The notes: a model not told the origin generated them from the letters alone. Shown: positions 1 to 8,135, counted from the stretch's first letter. The stretch is 64,000 nt of DNA from an uncultured Bacteroidales bacterium (GCA_900316525.1 ONDF01000003.1:1-64000), one strand, 5' to 3'. Program-made: numbers and translations.

Positions 1-52
1 ATAGGATTACATTTCCGATTGATTCTCAAATATGCATTATTAACTGATAATC

Positions 53-934
53 CTAATATGATAATGCTGAAGCGGGAAATGATAATCGGATAGCAGCGTC
101 TTTTGACAACTTAGTTTTGGGACTAATAGGATACCGCTGATAAACACGTTCCGGATTGCTGGGTGTCAGTTGGCGGAGAACATAATCAGGTCCTCCTTTA
201 GGACAGGGATCAAGTTGAGGTGTCTTCGTGATGGAGTATTGCCTATAACTATCGAAACAACAGTTCTGTTCGTTTTCGATATAGTGAAATATAAAAACAC
301 GTGTTTTATTCGTGGCTAAGTACTCCCATTGTGCTTCCGTTATGAGCCTGATAGGAAGATTTGCTTGCTGTGCAATTGCTGATGCTATGTGATCCGCATC
401 CGATCTTGAAGATGGATGATAAAAACTAGACGCTTTTCCTGAGCTCTTCATCTTCCCATTGATATAATTAACAAGATCTTTATCGATTGGAGCACTATTT
501 ACATAAAAGTCGCTTAGTTCAACATTATGAACGGGCTCGCTTCGCATAGACCTGCTGCCCTTGCCATCATACCCCATCGAGAAGATAGACCCTTTGACAA
601 GAACCATGTTTATCTTGTATGGCCCTATCTCTATCGAATAGTTCTCGGGAAAAGCCGATTCTTTCTTTTCTTCTATTGCAACTGAAGAAGGTGTTTGTGA
701 ATCGTCTGAATATGTTGATTTCACAGAGGAATCTTCAATGGACTCTACATCACTAATTTCTATTCTCGTTTCAATTCCAGCAATAAGGAGGGTAATATGT
801 GATTGAGGATTAAGCTCGACTACTCTACCAGAATACGTAGTCCCATTTTTCAGGATAACTCTCGCCGTATTGCTTTGAGCATAGCACAAAAGAGCGAAAA
901 ATGAAGCAATCAGTAGAACAAGAAAGCGTCTCAT
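53..934 (-). CDS. Exported SUMF1/FGE-sulfatase-like domain protein, divergent
   Basis: 293 residues. Residues 1-20 form a signal peptide ending in CYAQ. Residues about 24-68 are a short beta-rich segment (KNGTTYSGRVVEL). After a polar linker, residues about 105-225 resemble the formylglycine-generating-enzyme/SUMF1 fold: MVLVKGSIFSMG matches the usual entry strand and TEAQWEYLA (199-207) is the family hallmark. The normal later block with a GNVWEW-type motif is not present and the C-terminus is short, so catalytic activity is doubtful. In this phylum such domains are mostly non-enzymatic surface modules. The gene lies in the AT-rich left segment. The ATG at 934 follows a TATATTTG element by about 32 bases. 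Family assignment is moderately sure; function is unknown. Confidence 0.6.
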   Translation of the reverse strand: MRRFLVLLIASFFALLCYAQSNTARVILKNGTTYSGRVVELNPQSHITLLIAGIETRIEISDVESIEDSSVKSTYSDDSQTPSSVAIEEKKESAFPENYSIEIGPYKINMVLVKGSIFSMGYDGKGSRSMRSEPVHNVELSDFYVNSAPIDKDLVNYINGKMKSSGKASSFYHPSSRSDADHIASAIAQQANLPIRLITEAQWEYLATNKTRVFIFHYIENEQNCCFDSYRQYSITKTPQLDPCPKGGPDYVLRQLTPSNPERVYQRYPISPKTKLSKDAAIRLSFPASALSY

Positions 935-965
935 AGCGGAAGGAAAAACAACTAATTAATCCAAA

Positions 966-973
966 CAAATATA
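966..973 (-). promoter_or_regulatory. Promoter -7 element TATATTTG for the SUMF1-like gene
   Basis: On the minus strand this reads TATATTTG, matching the Bacteroidota -7 consensus TAnnTTTG. It would give a leader of about 28 nt before the ATG at 934. No clear TTTG -33 box was seen. Confidence 0.5.
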
Positions 974-1080
974 GTCATGTCTTCTCAGTTTTCCAATTTC
1001 CTATTACTGAATACTGCTCAATCTCTACTCATTCCTTGTATATAGCAAAACCCCGTTTTCCATTCTTAAGAACTACCCCA

Positions 1081-1215
1081 CATTATCGGCAACCAGGACT
1101 TTTCCCGGCGGCTTTGGCTCTCTTTAGGGCTTCTTCAAGAGAATGACAGTAGTAAGTGGTCATATCGGAGGCGAAGATAACCTGAGATATAGCCAAAGGG
1201 TGGTACAAGTAAAAA
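1081..1215 (-). other. Intergenic stretch with a possible gene remnant
   Basis: The 327-base gap between the two flanking genes holds no intact gene. On the minus strand an open stretch ends at the TAA at about 1086 and encodes a tail with LEEALKRAKAAGK that starts at an ATG near 1161 (about 26 codons) but stays open upstream into the terminator of the preceding gene. It may be the decayed end of a lost gene or noise. Confidence 0.2.
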
Positions 1216-1240
1216 GACCTTCACCGACAAAGTGAAGGTC
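1211..1240 (-). terminator. Rho-independent terminator of the fimbrillin-like gene
   Basis: GACCTTCAC and GTGAAGGTC (1216-1224 and 1232-1240) form a perfect 9-bp stem with a 7-base loop. On the minus strand the stem is followed by five T (1215-1211). It lies 21 bases after the stop of the minus-strand gene ending at 1262. Confidence 0.8.
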
Positions 1241-1261
1241 CTGAATTCACAGTTAATTGTG

Positions 1262-3475
1262 TTAGTCGCAGACGGGACGGACCGAGAACCCGTAGAAACG
1301 GTCGTCTTCGTACATTATAATGACATTGTTGGAATCGAAGATCACGCCCAACGCGTAGACTGGGTAGCCCGTACAGAGAGAGGAAGACCAGTAGTTGCCG
1401 ATGGAGCCCACATCGCCGAGGTTGGTTCCGTTCCAGAGGCCAGCAACGGGGAGGAAAATGCTGTTACCGTTGTTGGCGGTGACCAGCCTTCCGTTCACTC
1501 CGTTCTGCGTGGTCCAGGTCCAGGTGCAATTCTCCCTCAGCTCCATCCACTCAGCATCCGTCGGCATCCGCCAATTACCACCGAGGATCACGTGAGCGGC
1601 ATCATCTTCCGGGTCAAGGACGACCTTCGTATCTGTAAAACCTTCATAACCGTAATAGGAGTTGCTGCAATACTTTGTCAGACTGGTATTAGAGCCATTG
1701 CACCACTTATAAGAAGCCCAACCATAACCTGCTTCTTTACCCTCTTTCCAAGTCAACGGGTCTTGACTGCTATAATACGGCGCCATCTCTCCCCAGGCAT
1801 AGTAATCCCCATACTCTTCAGGCTTCGATGCTCCAAGATTGAATGACGCCCACTTCAAACCGGAAGGAAGGCCAAGATCGACAGCTTCGGGAATAGGGAT
1901 GGGGTCGAAGGGAATGGAGAAGACGCGGATTGTGTTAGCCTTGACCTCAATGTCTTTGGGAAATAGTAAGTTTTTGACTACATTACCGTAGGCGTCGCAT
2001 AAACTGAATTGAGCCTTCTCGGCGGGCAGATTTCCTATTGGGACGAAGAACCAGTAAGTCAGGGTAGTATTGGGCTCAGCTGGAGCGCCCACGGAAATCA
2101 ACTTCTTGCCACCGCCGATGAGGGCATTCATGGTTACGATGCCGTCTTCAGGAATGGATGTGAGTTCGCCCCACAAAGAGGGTGCATCCTCGCCGATAGT
2201 CTCTAATACTGCGTATGCCGCATTAAGAGGAACGTTCCTCACGTTGAACTTAAAGACTCCGGTTGAGGCATGGAACAGATATCGGTTATCACTGGCATCA
2301 GTGCCGATAAGTGGGACGCTGGAGAGAGGATTATCTGGGTCCACGGTTACGCTGGACGGGATAATCCAAGCGTTCTTTTCTATATCAAAGATCATCGCAT
2401 AGGTAGCCACACCCATAAGGTAAAAACCTTCTTCCACTTCTCCCGTGAACTGGACCTCATGTCCACTTTCGGCAGTGATAAAAGTCACTTGTTTCTGGAT
2501 GGAGCCGTCAGTGACCAGCACGTTGATCTGATCCCCAGCCTCCCATTTTAATGAGCCATCGTTGGACGTCCTCGTCTCTTCACCCAGGACAGCTGTAATG
2601 GTAACCGTTCTCTTCGGCTCGACAACCACCTCTATCGGTGACATCCTAGTCAGTATATTTCTCTCAATGGCAACACTCTTGGTAGTCGACTTTTTAAAGG
2701 TTCCACCATACGAATCGTTCACGGTGATTGTGAAGCCTTTGCTGAACGTCACCTGCGGCACCACGAACCAGAACTGCGTGCTTTCCGCTGCGGACGCACC
2801 CAACTGAACCGGGGTCTCGCAGGTCAAGGTGATTTCCGTCGATGCGTCCGATGCCATCGACACCGAAGGTAGACCATCAGCAGGCATCGTCACCGTCGCA
2901 TTTCCGGCCAGCTTCTCTCCATTGTTACCTTTCAGAGTGATGGAAGACACCGAAACGCCCTCACCATACAGTTTGAGCATCAGATATCCACCGACATTCT
3001 TGTACTGGAGGACATTGTCGGAAGAAACGGAGACCATCGCGTTGTCACCGAGCCCGAAGGTGTTTTCAGCATAGTGCTGTTCGGCGGGAAGCATGAGGTA
3101 AATCTCTTCACTCTCGGAAATGGTCGTTGATTCTTGATAAGGATAAACAGAAACCACATGAGAAATGGCATTGCCGGTCACAAATTCATCATTGTCAACC
3201 TTCTTAAATCCACCAGCATTGGCACCAGTCTGTCCGGTAAACCTATATTCCTGATTATAGGTAATTCTGTTGAAAATGCTTACTCGGTCATCAGCAGTCC
3301 AACGAAGAAGAAGGTCTTCATTGGCATAGACTCTCGTACCATCTTCGGCAGGTTGCTCAAAAGACGCATAAAAGATTACATCATCCTGAAGCGGAGTATT
3401 GAAATCTTCTTCCTGGGTGGAACAGGATGCCACCATCGCAGTGGCAATTCCAAGGTATAATGCAAAACGTTTCAT
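1262..3475 (-). CDS. Large surface lipoprotein: two fimbrillin-like modules plus Fibrobacter-paralogue C-terminal domain
   Basis: 737 residues. The N-terminus has a lipoprotein signal peptide with lipobox VASC (Cys18), so it should be lipid anchored and probably surface exposed. Residues about 30-270 and 290-530 look like two related fimbrillin/Mfa-like beta modules: each opens with an 'F.A....TR...W...D.I.V' pattern (TRVYANEDLLLRW; TRTSNDGSLKWEAGD). Residues about 538-737 match the Fibrobacter succinogenes major paralogous domain (TIGR02145-like): VDLGLPSGLKWAS, YYAWGE, NWRMPTDAEW, YWSSS, SVRPV. A 47-residue peptide gene lies 15 bases upstream and a strong terminator follows. An adhesin or fimbrial-tip-like role is inferred; the ligand is unknown. 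Confidence 0.75.
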   Translation of the reverse strand: MKRFALYLGIATAMVASCSTQEEDFNTPLQDDVIFYASFEQPAEDGTRVYANEDLLLRWTADDRVSIFNRITYNQEYRFTGQTGANAGGFKKVDNDEFVTGNAISHVVSVYPYQESTTISESEEIYLMLPAEQHYAENTFGLGDNAMVSVSSDNVLQYKNVGGYLMLKLYGEGVSVSSITLKGNNGEKLAGNATVTMPADGLPSVSMASDASTEITLTCETPVQLGASAAESTQFWFVVPQVTFSKGFTITVNDSYGGTFKKSTTKSVAIERNILTRMSPIEVVVEPKRTVTITAVLGEETRTSNDGSLKWEAGDQINVLVTDGSIQKQVTFITAESGHEVQFTGEVEEGFYLMGVATYAMIFDIEKNAWIIPSSVTVDPDNPLSSVPLIGTDASDNRYLFHASTGVFKFNVRNVPLNAAYAVLETIGEDAPSLWGELTSIPEDGIVTMNALIGGGKKLISVGAPAEPNTTLTYWFFVPIGNLPAEKAQFSLCDAYGNVVKNLLFPKDIEVKANTIRVFSIPFDPIPIPEAVDLGLPSGLKWASFNLGASKPEEYGDYYAWGEMAPYYSSQDPLTWKEGKEAGYGWASYKWCNGSNTSLTKYCSNSYYGYEGFTDTKVVLDPEDDAAHVILGGNWRMPTDAEWMELRENCTWTWTTQNGVNGRLVTANNGNSIFLPVAGLWNGTNLGDVGSIGNYWSSSLCTGYPVYALGVIFDSNNVIIMYEDDRFYGFSVRPVCD

Positions 3476-3490
3476 ATCGTGTCTGTGTTT

Positions 3491-3634
3491 TTACCAGTCA
3501 ATATCAGGATCATCCCCGCCACCAATGGGTTCGAGGTTGGATTGGAGAAATGATGTCTCCAGATTTGTTTCAATGAATCTCAAGGAAGGAATTTGATAGT
3601 CTTTCCTTGATTCGTTAGAAGTGGTGTTCTTCAT
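3491..3634 (-). CDS. 47-residue peptide encoded just upstream of the surface lipoprotein
   Basis: An ORF from ATG at 3634 to TAA at 3491 encodes 47 residues, starting MKNTTSNESR and ending IGGGDDPDIDW. Short peptides of this kind, with a glycine run and an acidic D-W tail, are commonly seen directly upstream of fimbrillin-type or cell-surface genes in Bacteroidales. It has no signal peptide. The stop is 15 bases before the ATG of the lipoprotein gene, so the two are almost certainly co-transcribed. A TAATTTTG element sits 21 bases upstream of the ATG. It may be a leader peptide or a small partner of the lipoprotein; the function is unknown. Confidence 0.6.
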   Translation of the reverse strand: MKNTTSNESRKDYQIPSLRFIETNLETSFLQSNLEPIGGGDDPDIDW

Positions 3635-3654
3635 ATGCGGATAGCGTTGACTTG

Positions 3655-3662
3655 CAAAATTA
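3655..3662 (-). promoter_or_regulatory. Promoter -7 element TAATTTTG for the peptide-lipoprotein operon
   Basis: On the minus strand this reads TAATTTTG (consensus TAnnTTTG), predicting a leader of about 17 nt to the ATG at 3634. Confidence 0.5.
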
Positions 3663-3950
3663 CTGAAAAATCAGAGAAAACACTGTATCCGAGCGACGAA
3701 TAATACAACTTAGCCTTAATTCTGCTACGTTTGGGAATTTGGAATACACGGTTACGCCACATCTTCTCAATCCTATTACAACCCGGCATCCTGAAAAAAG
3801 CGACAATGCCATCTTGGAATCCTCAGGGAGATTGACGACCTTTGTTATCGACAAACACAAGAACCAGAGATACTGGTAACACGAGCAAACGGCAGTTTTT
3901 TTGGGCATTGTTTACAGTATGTTTACAGCCGGGACGTAAGTGATTGATTT
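3663..3950. other. AT-rich intergenic stretch, no convincing gene
   Basis: Two minus-strand open frames of 67-82 codons overlap here, but neither has recognisable protein features. A direct repeat TGTTTACAG is present twice (3909-3917 and 3920-3928). The composition changes from AT-richer to GC-rich at about 3950, so this may be the edge of an acquired segment. Confidence 0.3.
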
Positions 3951-4008
3951 TCACGCCCGTCTCGCCGCCGCCCAGGCCGAGATCAAGCAGAACCCGAACG
4001 CGTAAGCG
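3950..4008 (+). pseudogene. Orphan C-terminal tail of a truncated gene
   Basis: In one plus-strand frame the bases at about 3950-4008 encode FHARLAAAQAEIKQNPNA followed by TAA, with GC-rich codon choice typical of the rest of the window. No start codon or 5' part is present: the upstream sequence is AT-rich and has stops. A canonical terminator follows at 4025. This looks like the surviving 3' end of a chromosomal gene whose body was removed or displaced when the left-hand segment arrived. The parent family was not recognised. Confidence 0.35.
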
Positions 4009-4024
4009 AAAGCGCGACACAACC

Positions 4025-4057
4025 AAAAGCCAGCCTCGTTGGGGGCTGGCTTTTTTT
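4025..4057 (+). terminator. Rho-independent terminator after the orphan tail
   Basis: GCCAGCC (4029-4035) pairs with GGCTGGC (4044-4050), followed by seven T (4051-4057). Four A precede the stem, so it may also act on the minus strand for the nitroreductase operon, whose stop is at 4073. It closely resembles the glyA terminator at 9531. Confidence 0.8.
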
Positions 4058-4072
4058 CGTGTGCTAGACCAC

Positions 4073-4603
4073 TTATTTCACAATCCTGTAGTAGTTCTCC
4101 TTGCGGGGCTTGGGGTCGCGGGGAGGGGCGGCGGGGTAGCCGAGGGAGAGGGCGCCGATGCCGATGAGGCCTTCCGGGAGGCCGAGTTCCTGCATCAGGG
4201 CCTTGCCTTCGGGGGTGGCGAACATTTCGCGTTCGCGGTTAATCCAGCAGGAGCCGAGGCCGATGGCGTGGGCGGCGTTCATCATATTGCCGAGCACGAG
4301 CGAGCCGTCGGGGACGGAGTTCGCCCAGACGGCCGGGTCGGAGCCGAACACCAGCACGTAGGTGGGCGCGCCGTAGAAGGGGTCGATGTCCCGGCCCCAG
4401 ACCGCGGCGTTCATCCGGGAAATCTTCTTCAGGAGTTCCGGGTTCTGCACGGCCACGATCCAGGGGTCCTGGAGCCCCTTCGCGGTCGGAGCCCAGGTGC
4501 CGGCCTCGAGGACGGTCTTGAGTTCGTCGTCGGTAATCTGCTCCGGCTTGTAGCTCCGGCAGCTACGGCGCTCGCGCAGCGCCTTCAGTATTTCGTTGTC
4601 CAT
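4073..4603 (-). CDS. Nitroreductase family protein (FMN-dependent)
   Basis: 176 residues from the ATG at 4603, chosen because the preceding gene stops at 4608; a longer start would run into that gene. RRSCRSYKPEQI near the N-terminus is the usual FMN phosphate-binding entry of the nitroreductase fold, followed by TWAPTAKGLQDPW and the C-terminal GIGALSLGYPA block. The family consists of NAD(P)H-dependent FMN flavoproteins reducing nitro compounds, quinones or similar acceptors in the cytoplasm; the substrate here cannot be read from sequence. It is the last gene of a minus-strand operon with the phosphoesterase and ABC exporter. Confidence 0.85.
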   Translation of the reverse strand: MDNEILKALRERRSCRSYKPEQITDDELKTVLEAGTWAPTAKGLQDPWIVAVQNPELLKKISRMNAAVWGRDIDPFYGAPTYVLVFGSDPAVWANSVPDGSLVLGNMMNAAHAIGLGSCWINREREMFATPEGKALMQELGLPEGLIGIGALSLGYPAAPPRDPKPRKENYYRIVK

Positions 4604-4607
4604 AAGG

Positions 4608-5738
4608 CTAGGGTTTGATGGTTTTCTCGAATTCCAGCCGGCCACTGGGATGGAAGGAGCGGAGGGTGAGGAAGCCGTGGGAGTAGACGACGTCCAGCCG
4701 GCGGGCTTCGTTGTTCACGAAGATCGGGAAGTCGTTGTGCATGGACCCGGGCTCGCAGTACATCTGCGTGTGCAGGTCCGCGCCGATCATGAGGTCCACG
4801 CCTGCCTTGTTCAGCATCGGCACCATATGCACGTTCAGCCAGCGCTGTAGGAGGTAGTCGTTCTTGTCGGGGTGGTCGATCATCGGCACGTGCAGGAGAC
4901 AGATCTTGACGGGCGCCTTCCGGAATTCGGGCTCGCGCATCGCCTTTTTCGCCCATTCGATCTGCTCGTTCAGGTACTCTTCATACACATCCTTGCCGCT
5001 GTACAGCACCGACCGGCTCTGCCCGGTCTCGCCCGCATCGAAGACGATGAAGGCCACGGGGCCTTGCCGGAAAGTGTAATAGAACGGCGCCGGATCGGAG
5101 TTCGGGTACACGTCGGCGAACAGTTCCACGTTGTTGCCGCGGCCTTCGTGGTTTCCGCGCCCGAACAGCATCGGAATCCCGGCGGGAAGGTTCCCCAGCG
5201 GTTCGATGGCATAATGGACCAAGGTGTCCAGCACATAGTTTCCCGCCGAGGTGATGTCGCCGTTCAGGAACAGGAAATCCGTCGATGCGGAATCCACCTG
5301 CGCGGCGAGCGACTCGTACCACTGCGTCCGCATATGGATGTCATTGAACACGGAAAAACGGCACTCGGCGGCCTTCGGATCGAAGGTCCGGACCGTGTGC
5401 CATTCCCCCTCGTAGAAATCCCCGAACTCGGGATTCCGGGCGTTGGAATCGTCCACGAGCTCCTGCCCGCCGACGCGGTACCGGAGGACCTCCCCCGGCT
5501 GGAGCCCGTCGATGCGGACGCTATGCAGGCGGTGGAAGACGCGCCGGCCGGCATAGGTCTCCCAGACCTTGGTGCCGTCGGCCAGTTCGACATAGGCCAT
5601 TCCCGGCACGTCGCTGGTCCAGAGGATCGTGATCCGGTCCGTCCGGGCCTCCGACACCCACGGCCCGGCCTTGACGCCGCCGGCGAGGCAATTGAGACAG
5701 AGCGTGACGCTCACGAGGAGAAGAAGATACTTTTTCAT
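4608..5738 (-). CDS. Exported calcineurin-like metallophosphoesterase (purple acid phosphatase-like)
   Basis: 376 residues with an N-terminal signal peptide (MKKYLLLLVSVTLCLNCLAG). Residues about 25-110 form a fibronectin-like N-terminal domain as in purple acid phosphatases, followed by the metallophosphoesterase core. Metal-ligand motifs are visible in order: NDIH, FLNGDI, GRGNHE, CLLHVP and GADLH. The protein should act in the periplasm on a phosphoester or phosphodiester. Its ATG overlaps the ABC exporter stop by 4 bases (ATGA) and the nitroreductase starts 4 bases after its stop, so all three are translationally linked. A cysteine at residue 17 before LAGG leaves a lipoprotein possible but unproven. 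Confidence 0.85.
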   Translation of the reverse strand: MKKYLLLLVSVTLCLNCLAGGVKAGPWVSEARTDRITILWTSDVPGMAYVELADGTKVWETYAGRRVFHRLHSVRIDGLQPGEVLRYRVGGQELVDDSNARNPEFGDFYEGEWHTVRTFDPKAAECRFSVFNDIHMRTQWYESLAAQVDSASTDFLFLNGDITSAGNYVLDTLVHYAIEPLGNLPAGIPMLFGRGNHEGRGNNVELFADVYPNSDPAPFYYTFRQGPVAFIVFDAGETGQSRSVLYSGKDVYEEYLNEQIEWAKKAMREPEFRKAPVKICLLHVPMIDHPDKNDYLLQRWLNVHMVPMLNKAGVDLMIGADLHTQMYCEPGSMHNDFPIFVNNEARRLDVVYSHGFLTLRSFHPSGRLEFEKTIKP

Positions 5739-7525
5739 TGCTTGATGGTCTGGGCCAGTTTTTCGATGTTGAGACTGCGGGCGGAGGCGTCCACGATGTC
5801 CTTGTAGACACCGCCCTTGCGGTAGAGCTCGTCGGGGTCGCCGCTCTGCTGTACGCGCCCCTCCTGGAGGGCGTACACCATCTCGCTGTCGATGATCTGG
5901 GAAATGGAATGGGAGATGATGATGACGGTGCGGTCCTGCTTGATGGCGTCGATGGCGGACTTGATCTGCTCCGTGGCAATGGCGTCCAGCGAGGCCGTGG
6001 GCTCGTCCAGGAAGATGATGGGCGGGTTCTTGAGGAACATCCGCGCGATGGCGATGCGCTGCTGCTGGCCGCCGGAAAGGTGCGTCGCGGCCGTGTCGAA
6101 GCCCTTCGGCAGGGCGGCGATCTGGTCGTAGATGCTCGCCTTGCGGGCCGCCTCATAGACCTCTTCCAGGGTGGCGTCCGGCTTGCCGTACCGGATGTTC
6201 TCCACGACGGAGCCGTCGAAGATATGGTTCTTCTGCAGGACCAGGCCGATGTTCTCGCGCAGATAGTGCGTATCCCATTCCCGGAGGTCCACCCCGTCCA
6301 GGGTGATGGTGCCGCAATCCGGCTCGTAGAACTTGTCCAGCAGGTTCACGATGGTCGATTTCCCCGCGCCGCTGAGGCCGACGAGGGCCGTAATCTTCCC
6401 GCTGTCCACCTTGAGGGAGACGTCGTACAGGGCCTTGGTGCCGTTGGGATAGGTGAAATCGACGTTCTTCATCTCGAAGTTGCCCTCCACCTTCTCCGGC
6501 CGATAGCCGCCCGAGGGCTCCAGCTCGCCTTCCGCATCGACGATGTCGAAGTAGCCTTCGGCATAGACGAGGGCGTCGTTCAGGTCGTCGAAGATGCGCT
6601 GGAGGGAGGTAATCGGGGCCGTCACGTTGGAGAACAGCATGATGTGGTACATGATCTTGCCGATCGTCATCCCGGGATAGCCGCTGAGGACGAGGTAGGA
6701 GGTCAGGATGATGATCAGGACCGTGCCGGTCTGGCTCACGAAGCTTTTCAGCGCGTCGAACCCGAAGGAGGCGCGCCGGATGCTGAGCTGGTTGCCGTAG
6801 TAGCCCTCCTGGAGCTCCGTCTGTTTCCCGAGCTCGATCTCCTCGCGGTTGAAGGACTTCACGACGTTCATGCTCTCGAGGATGTTCATGATGCTGCCGC
6901 TCCGGCGCTCGTTGAAGCCGCGCATGTTCTTGCGGGAGCTCTTCAGCTTCTTCCCCTGCAGGGAGGTAATCCAGAAATAGATGGGGACGATAGCCAGCGC
7001 CGTCAGGCCCACGTACACATTGGCCGCGAAAATGAGGATGAGCGCCAGGACGGAGCTCACGATCATCGGCAGCAGGTTGATGAAGAAATTCTGGATCGTG
7101 CGGGAGATGCTGCTGGCGCCCTGGTCGATGCGCGCCTGGAGCATGCCAGGGGCATTGTCGCTCCGGGCGAAGAAAGCCATCCGGTACTGGAGGATCCGCT
7201 CCACGACGCCCAGGGACAGCCGCTGCGAGATGTTGATCCGGAGCTTCTCGCCGAAGATGCTCTGCCCGAAGGAGATGCCGGCCCGGAGCACTTCCTTCCC
7301 GAGCAGGACGATGCTCACGATGGTGAGTATCTTCACCGCCTTTGCCCATGTGAAGTCGGGCGAGCCCACGAGGGCGTTGATGGCGTCCACGGTGCGGTCC
7401 AGCACGACGGCGTTCACCTGCGCCAGCAGGGAGCCGAGGAGGGTCAGCGACAGCGTGGCGAGCAGCAGGAAGCGGTGCGGCTTCACATACGGGACGATTC
7501 TCTTGAACAGTTGGGCGAGCGTCAT
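5735..7525 (-). CDS. Type I ABC exporter, fused membrane and ATPase domains (MsbA/multidrug-like)
   Basis: 596 residues from the ATG at 7525. The open frame continues upstream of it, but that part overlaps the TrmH-type gene and has no exporter homology. Residues about 1-320 are a six-helix ABC transmembrane domain. The ATPase shows Walker A GLSGAGKST, signature LSGGQQQR, Walker B IIFLDEP and the switch histidine in IISHS. It should work as a homodimer exporting a lipid or amphipathic compound; the substrate is not deducible. A TATCTTTG element at 7556-7549 gives a leader of about 20 nt. It heads the operon with the phosphoesterase and nitroreductase. Confidence 0.88.
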   Translation of the reverse strand: MTLAQLFKRIVPYVKPHRFLLLATLSLTLLGSLLAQVNAVVLDRTVDAINALVGSPDFTWAKAVKILTIVSIVLLGKEVLRAGISFGQSIFGEKLRINISQRLSLGVVERILQYRMAFFARSDNAPGMLQARIDQGASSISRTIQNFFINLLPMIVSSVLALILIFAANVYVGLTALAIVPIYFWITSLQGKKLKSSRKNMRGFNERRSGSIMNILESMNVVKSFNREEIELGKQTELQEGYYGNQLSIRRASFGFDALKSFVSQTGTVLIIILTSYLVLSGYPGMTIGKIMYHIMLFSNVTAPITSLQRIFDDLNDALVYAEGYFDIVDAEGELEPSGGYRPEKVEGNFEMKNVDFTYPNGTKALYDVSLKVDSGKITALVGLSGAGKSTIVNLLDKFYEPDCGTITLDGVDLREWDTHYLRENIGLVLQKNHIFDGSVVENIRYGKPDATLEEVYEAARKASIYDQIAALPKGFDTAATHLSGGQQQRIAIARMFLKNPPIIFLDEPTASLDAIATEQIKSAIDAIKQDRTVIIISHSISQIIDSEMVYALQEGRVQQSGDPDELYRKGGVYKDIVDASARSLNIEKLAQTIKQ

Positions 7526-7548
7526 AGTGCGGGGATCTTCAACAGACA

Positions 7549-7556
7549 CAAAGATA
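7549..7556 (-). promoter_or_regulatory. Promoter -7 element TATCTTTG for the ABC exporter operon
   Basis: TATCTTTG on the minus strand, 23 bases before the ATG at 7525. A T-rich sequence lies at the -33 position but is not a perfect TTTG. Confidence 0.55.
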
Positions 7557-7581
7557 ATAAATCTGTCGAAAACGCTGATAC

Positions 7582-8109
7582 TCAGCGCACCATCTCCCAG
7601 AGGACGACACCCACGCTGACGGAGACGTTCAGCGAATGCTTGGTGCCGTACTGGGGAATTTCCAGGGACAGGTCGCAGGCATCGACCACATCCTGCCGGA
7701 CGCCGTAGACTTCGTTGCCGAAGACCAGGGCGTACTTGCGGCCGGGCTCGCGGCGGAAGTCCTTGCCGAGCTTCTGCGAATGGACCGTCTGCTCCACCGC
7801 CACCAGCGTGTAGCCTTCGGCCCGCAGGGCGGCGACGGCGTCCATCGTGTCGTCGTAATGCTGCCATGGCACGGCGTCCTCGGCGCCGAGGGCCGACTTG
7901 CGGATCTCCGCGGAGGGCGGGACAGCGGAAATGCCGCACAGGAGGACCCGGTCGATGCCGAAGGCGTCGGCGGTCCGGAAGGCGGAGCCGACGTTGTGCG
8001 CGCTGCGGATGTTGTCCAGGACCACGACGAGGCCCGAGGGGGGAAGTTCCTTGTACTCGGCGGGGGTGACACGGCCCAGTTCGATGTTCAGCAATTTTCT
8101 GTCGCTCAT
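7582..8109 (-). CDS. TrmH/SpoU-family RNA 2'-O-methyltransferase
   Basis: 175 residues from the ATG at 8109 (an in-frame GTG two codons earlier is the alternative). The three SPOUT motifs are clear: LDNIRSAHNVGSAFRTAD (motif 1 with the catalytic Arg), LVFGNEVYGV (motif 2) and IPQYGTKHSLNVSVSVGV (motif 3). The family transfers methyl from SAM to a ribose 2'-OH in tRNA or rRNA. The protein is short and lacks an added RNA-binding domain, resembling TrmL-size members, but the target nucleotide cannot be assigned. It is transcribed divergently from glyA, with a -7 element almost touching its start codon. Confidence 0.85.
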   Translation of the reverse strand: MSDRKLLNIELGRVTPAEYKELPPSGLVVVLDNIRSAHNVGSAFRTADAFGIDRVLLCGISAVPPSAEIRKSALGAEDAVPWQHYDDTMDAVAALRAEGYTLVAVEQTVHSQKLGKDFRREPGRKYALVFGNEVYGVRQDVVDACDLSLEIPQYGTKHSLNVSVSVGVVLWEMVR

Positions 8110-8114
8110 GTCCA

Positions 8115-8122
8115 CAAAGTTA
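8115..8122 (-). promoter_or_regulatory. -7 element TAACTTTG only 5 bases from the methyltransferase ATG
   Basis: TAACTTTG on the minus strand matches TAnnTTTG. The ATG begins at 8109, so transcription starting 4-6 bases after the element would produce an mRNA with almost no leader. Confidence 0.45.
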
Positions 8123-8135
8123 AGAAAAAAAGGTT

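Noticed and set aside
3660..4026. Two overlapping minus-strand frames of 82 and 67 codons
   Set aside because: They have no recognisable protein features, overlap one another and lack a credible promoter.
7526..7939. N-terminal extension of the ABC exporter frame up to 7939
   Set aside because: The added part overlaps the TrmH-type gene in another frame and does not resemble a transporter; the ATG at 7525 with a -7 element 23 bases upstream fits better.
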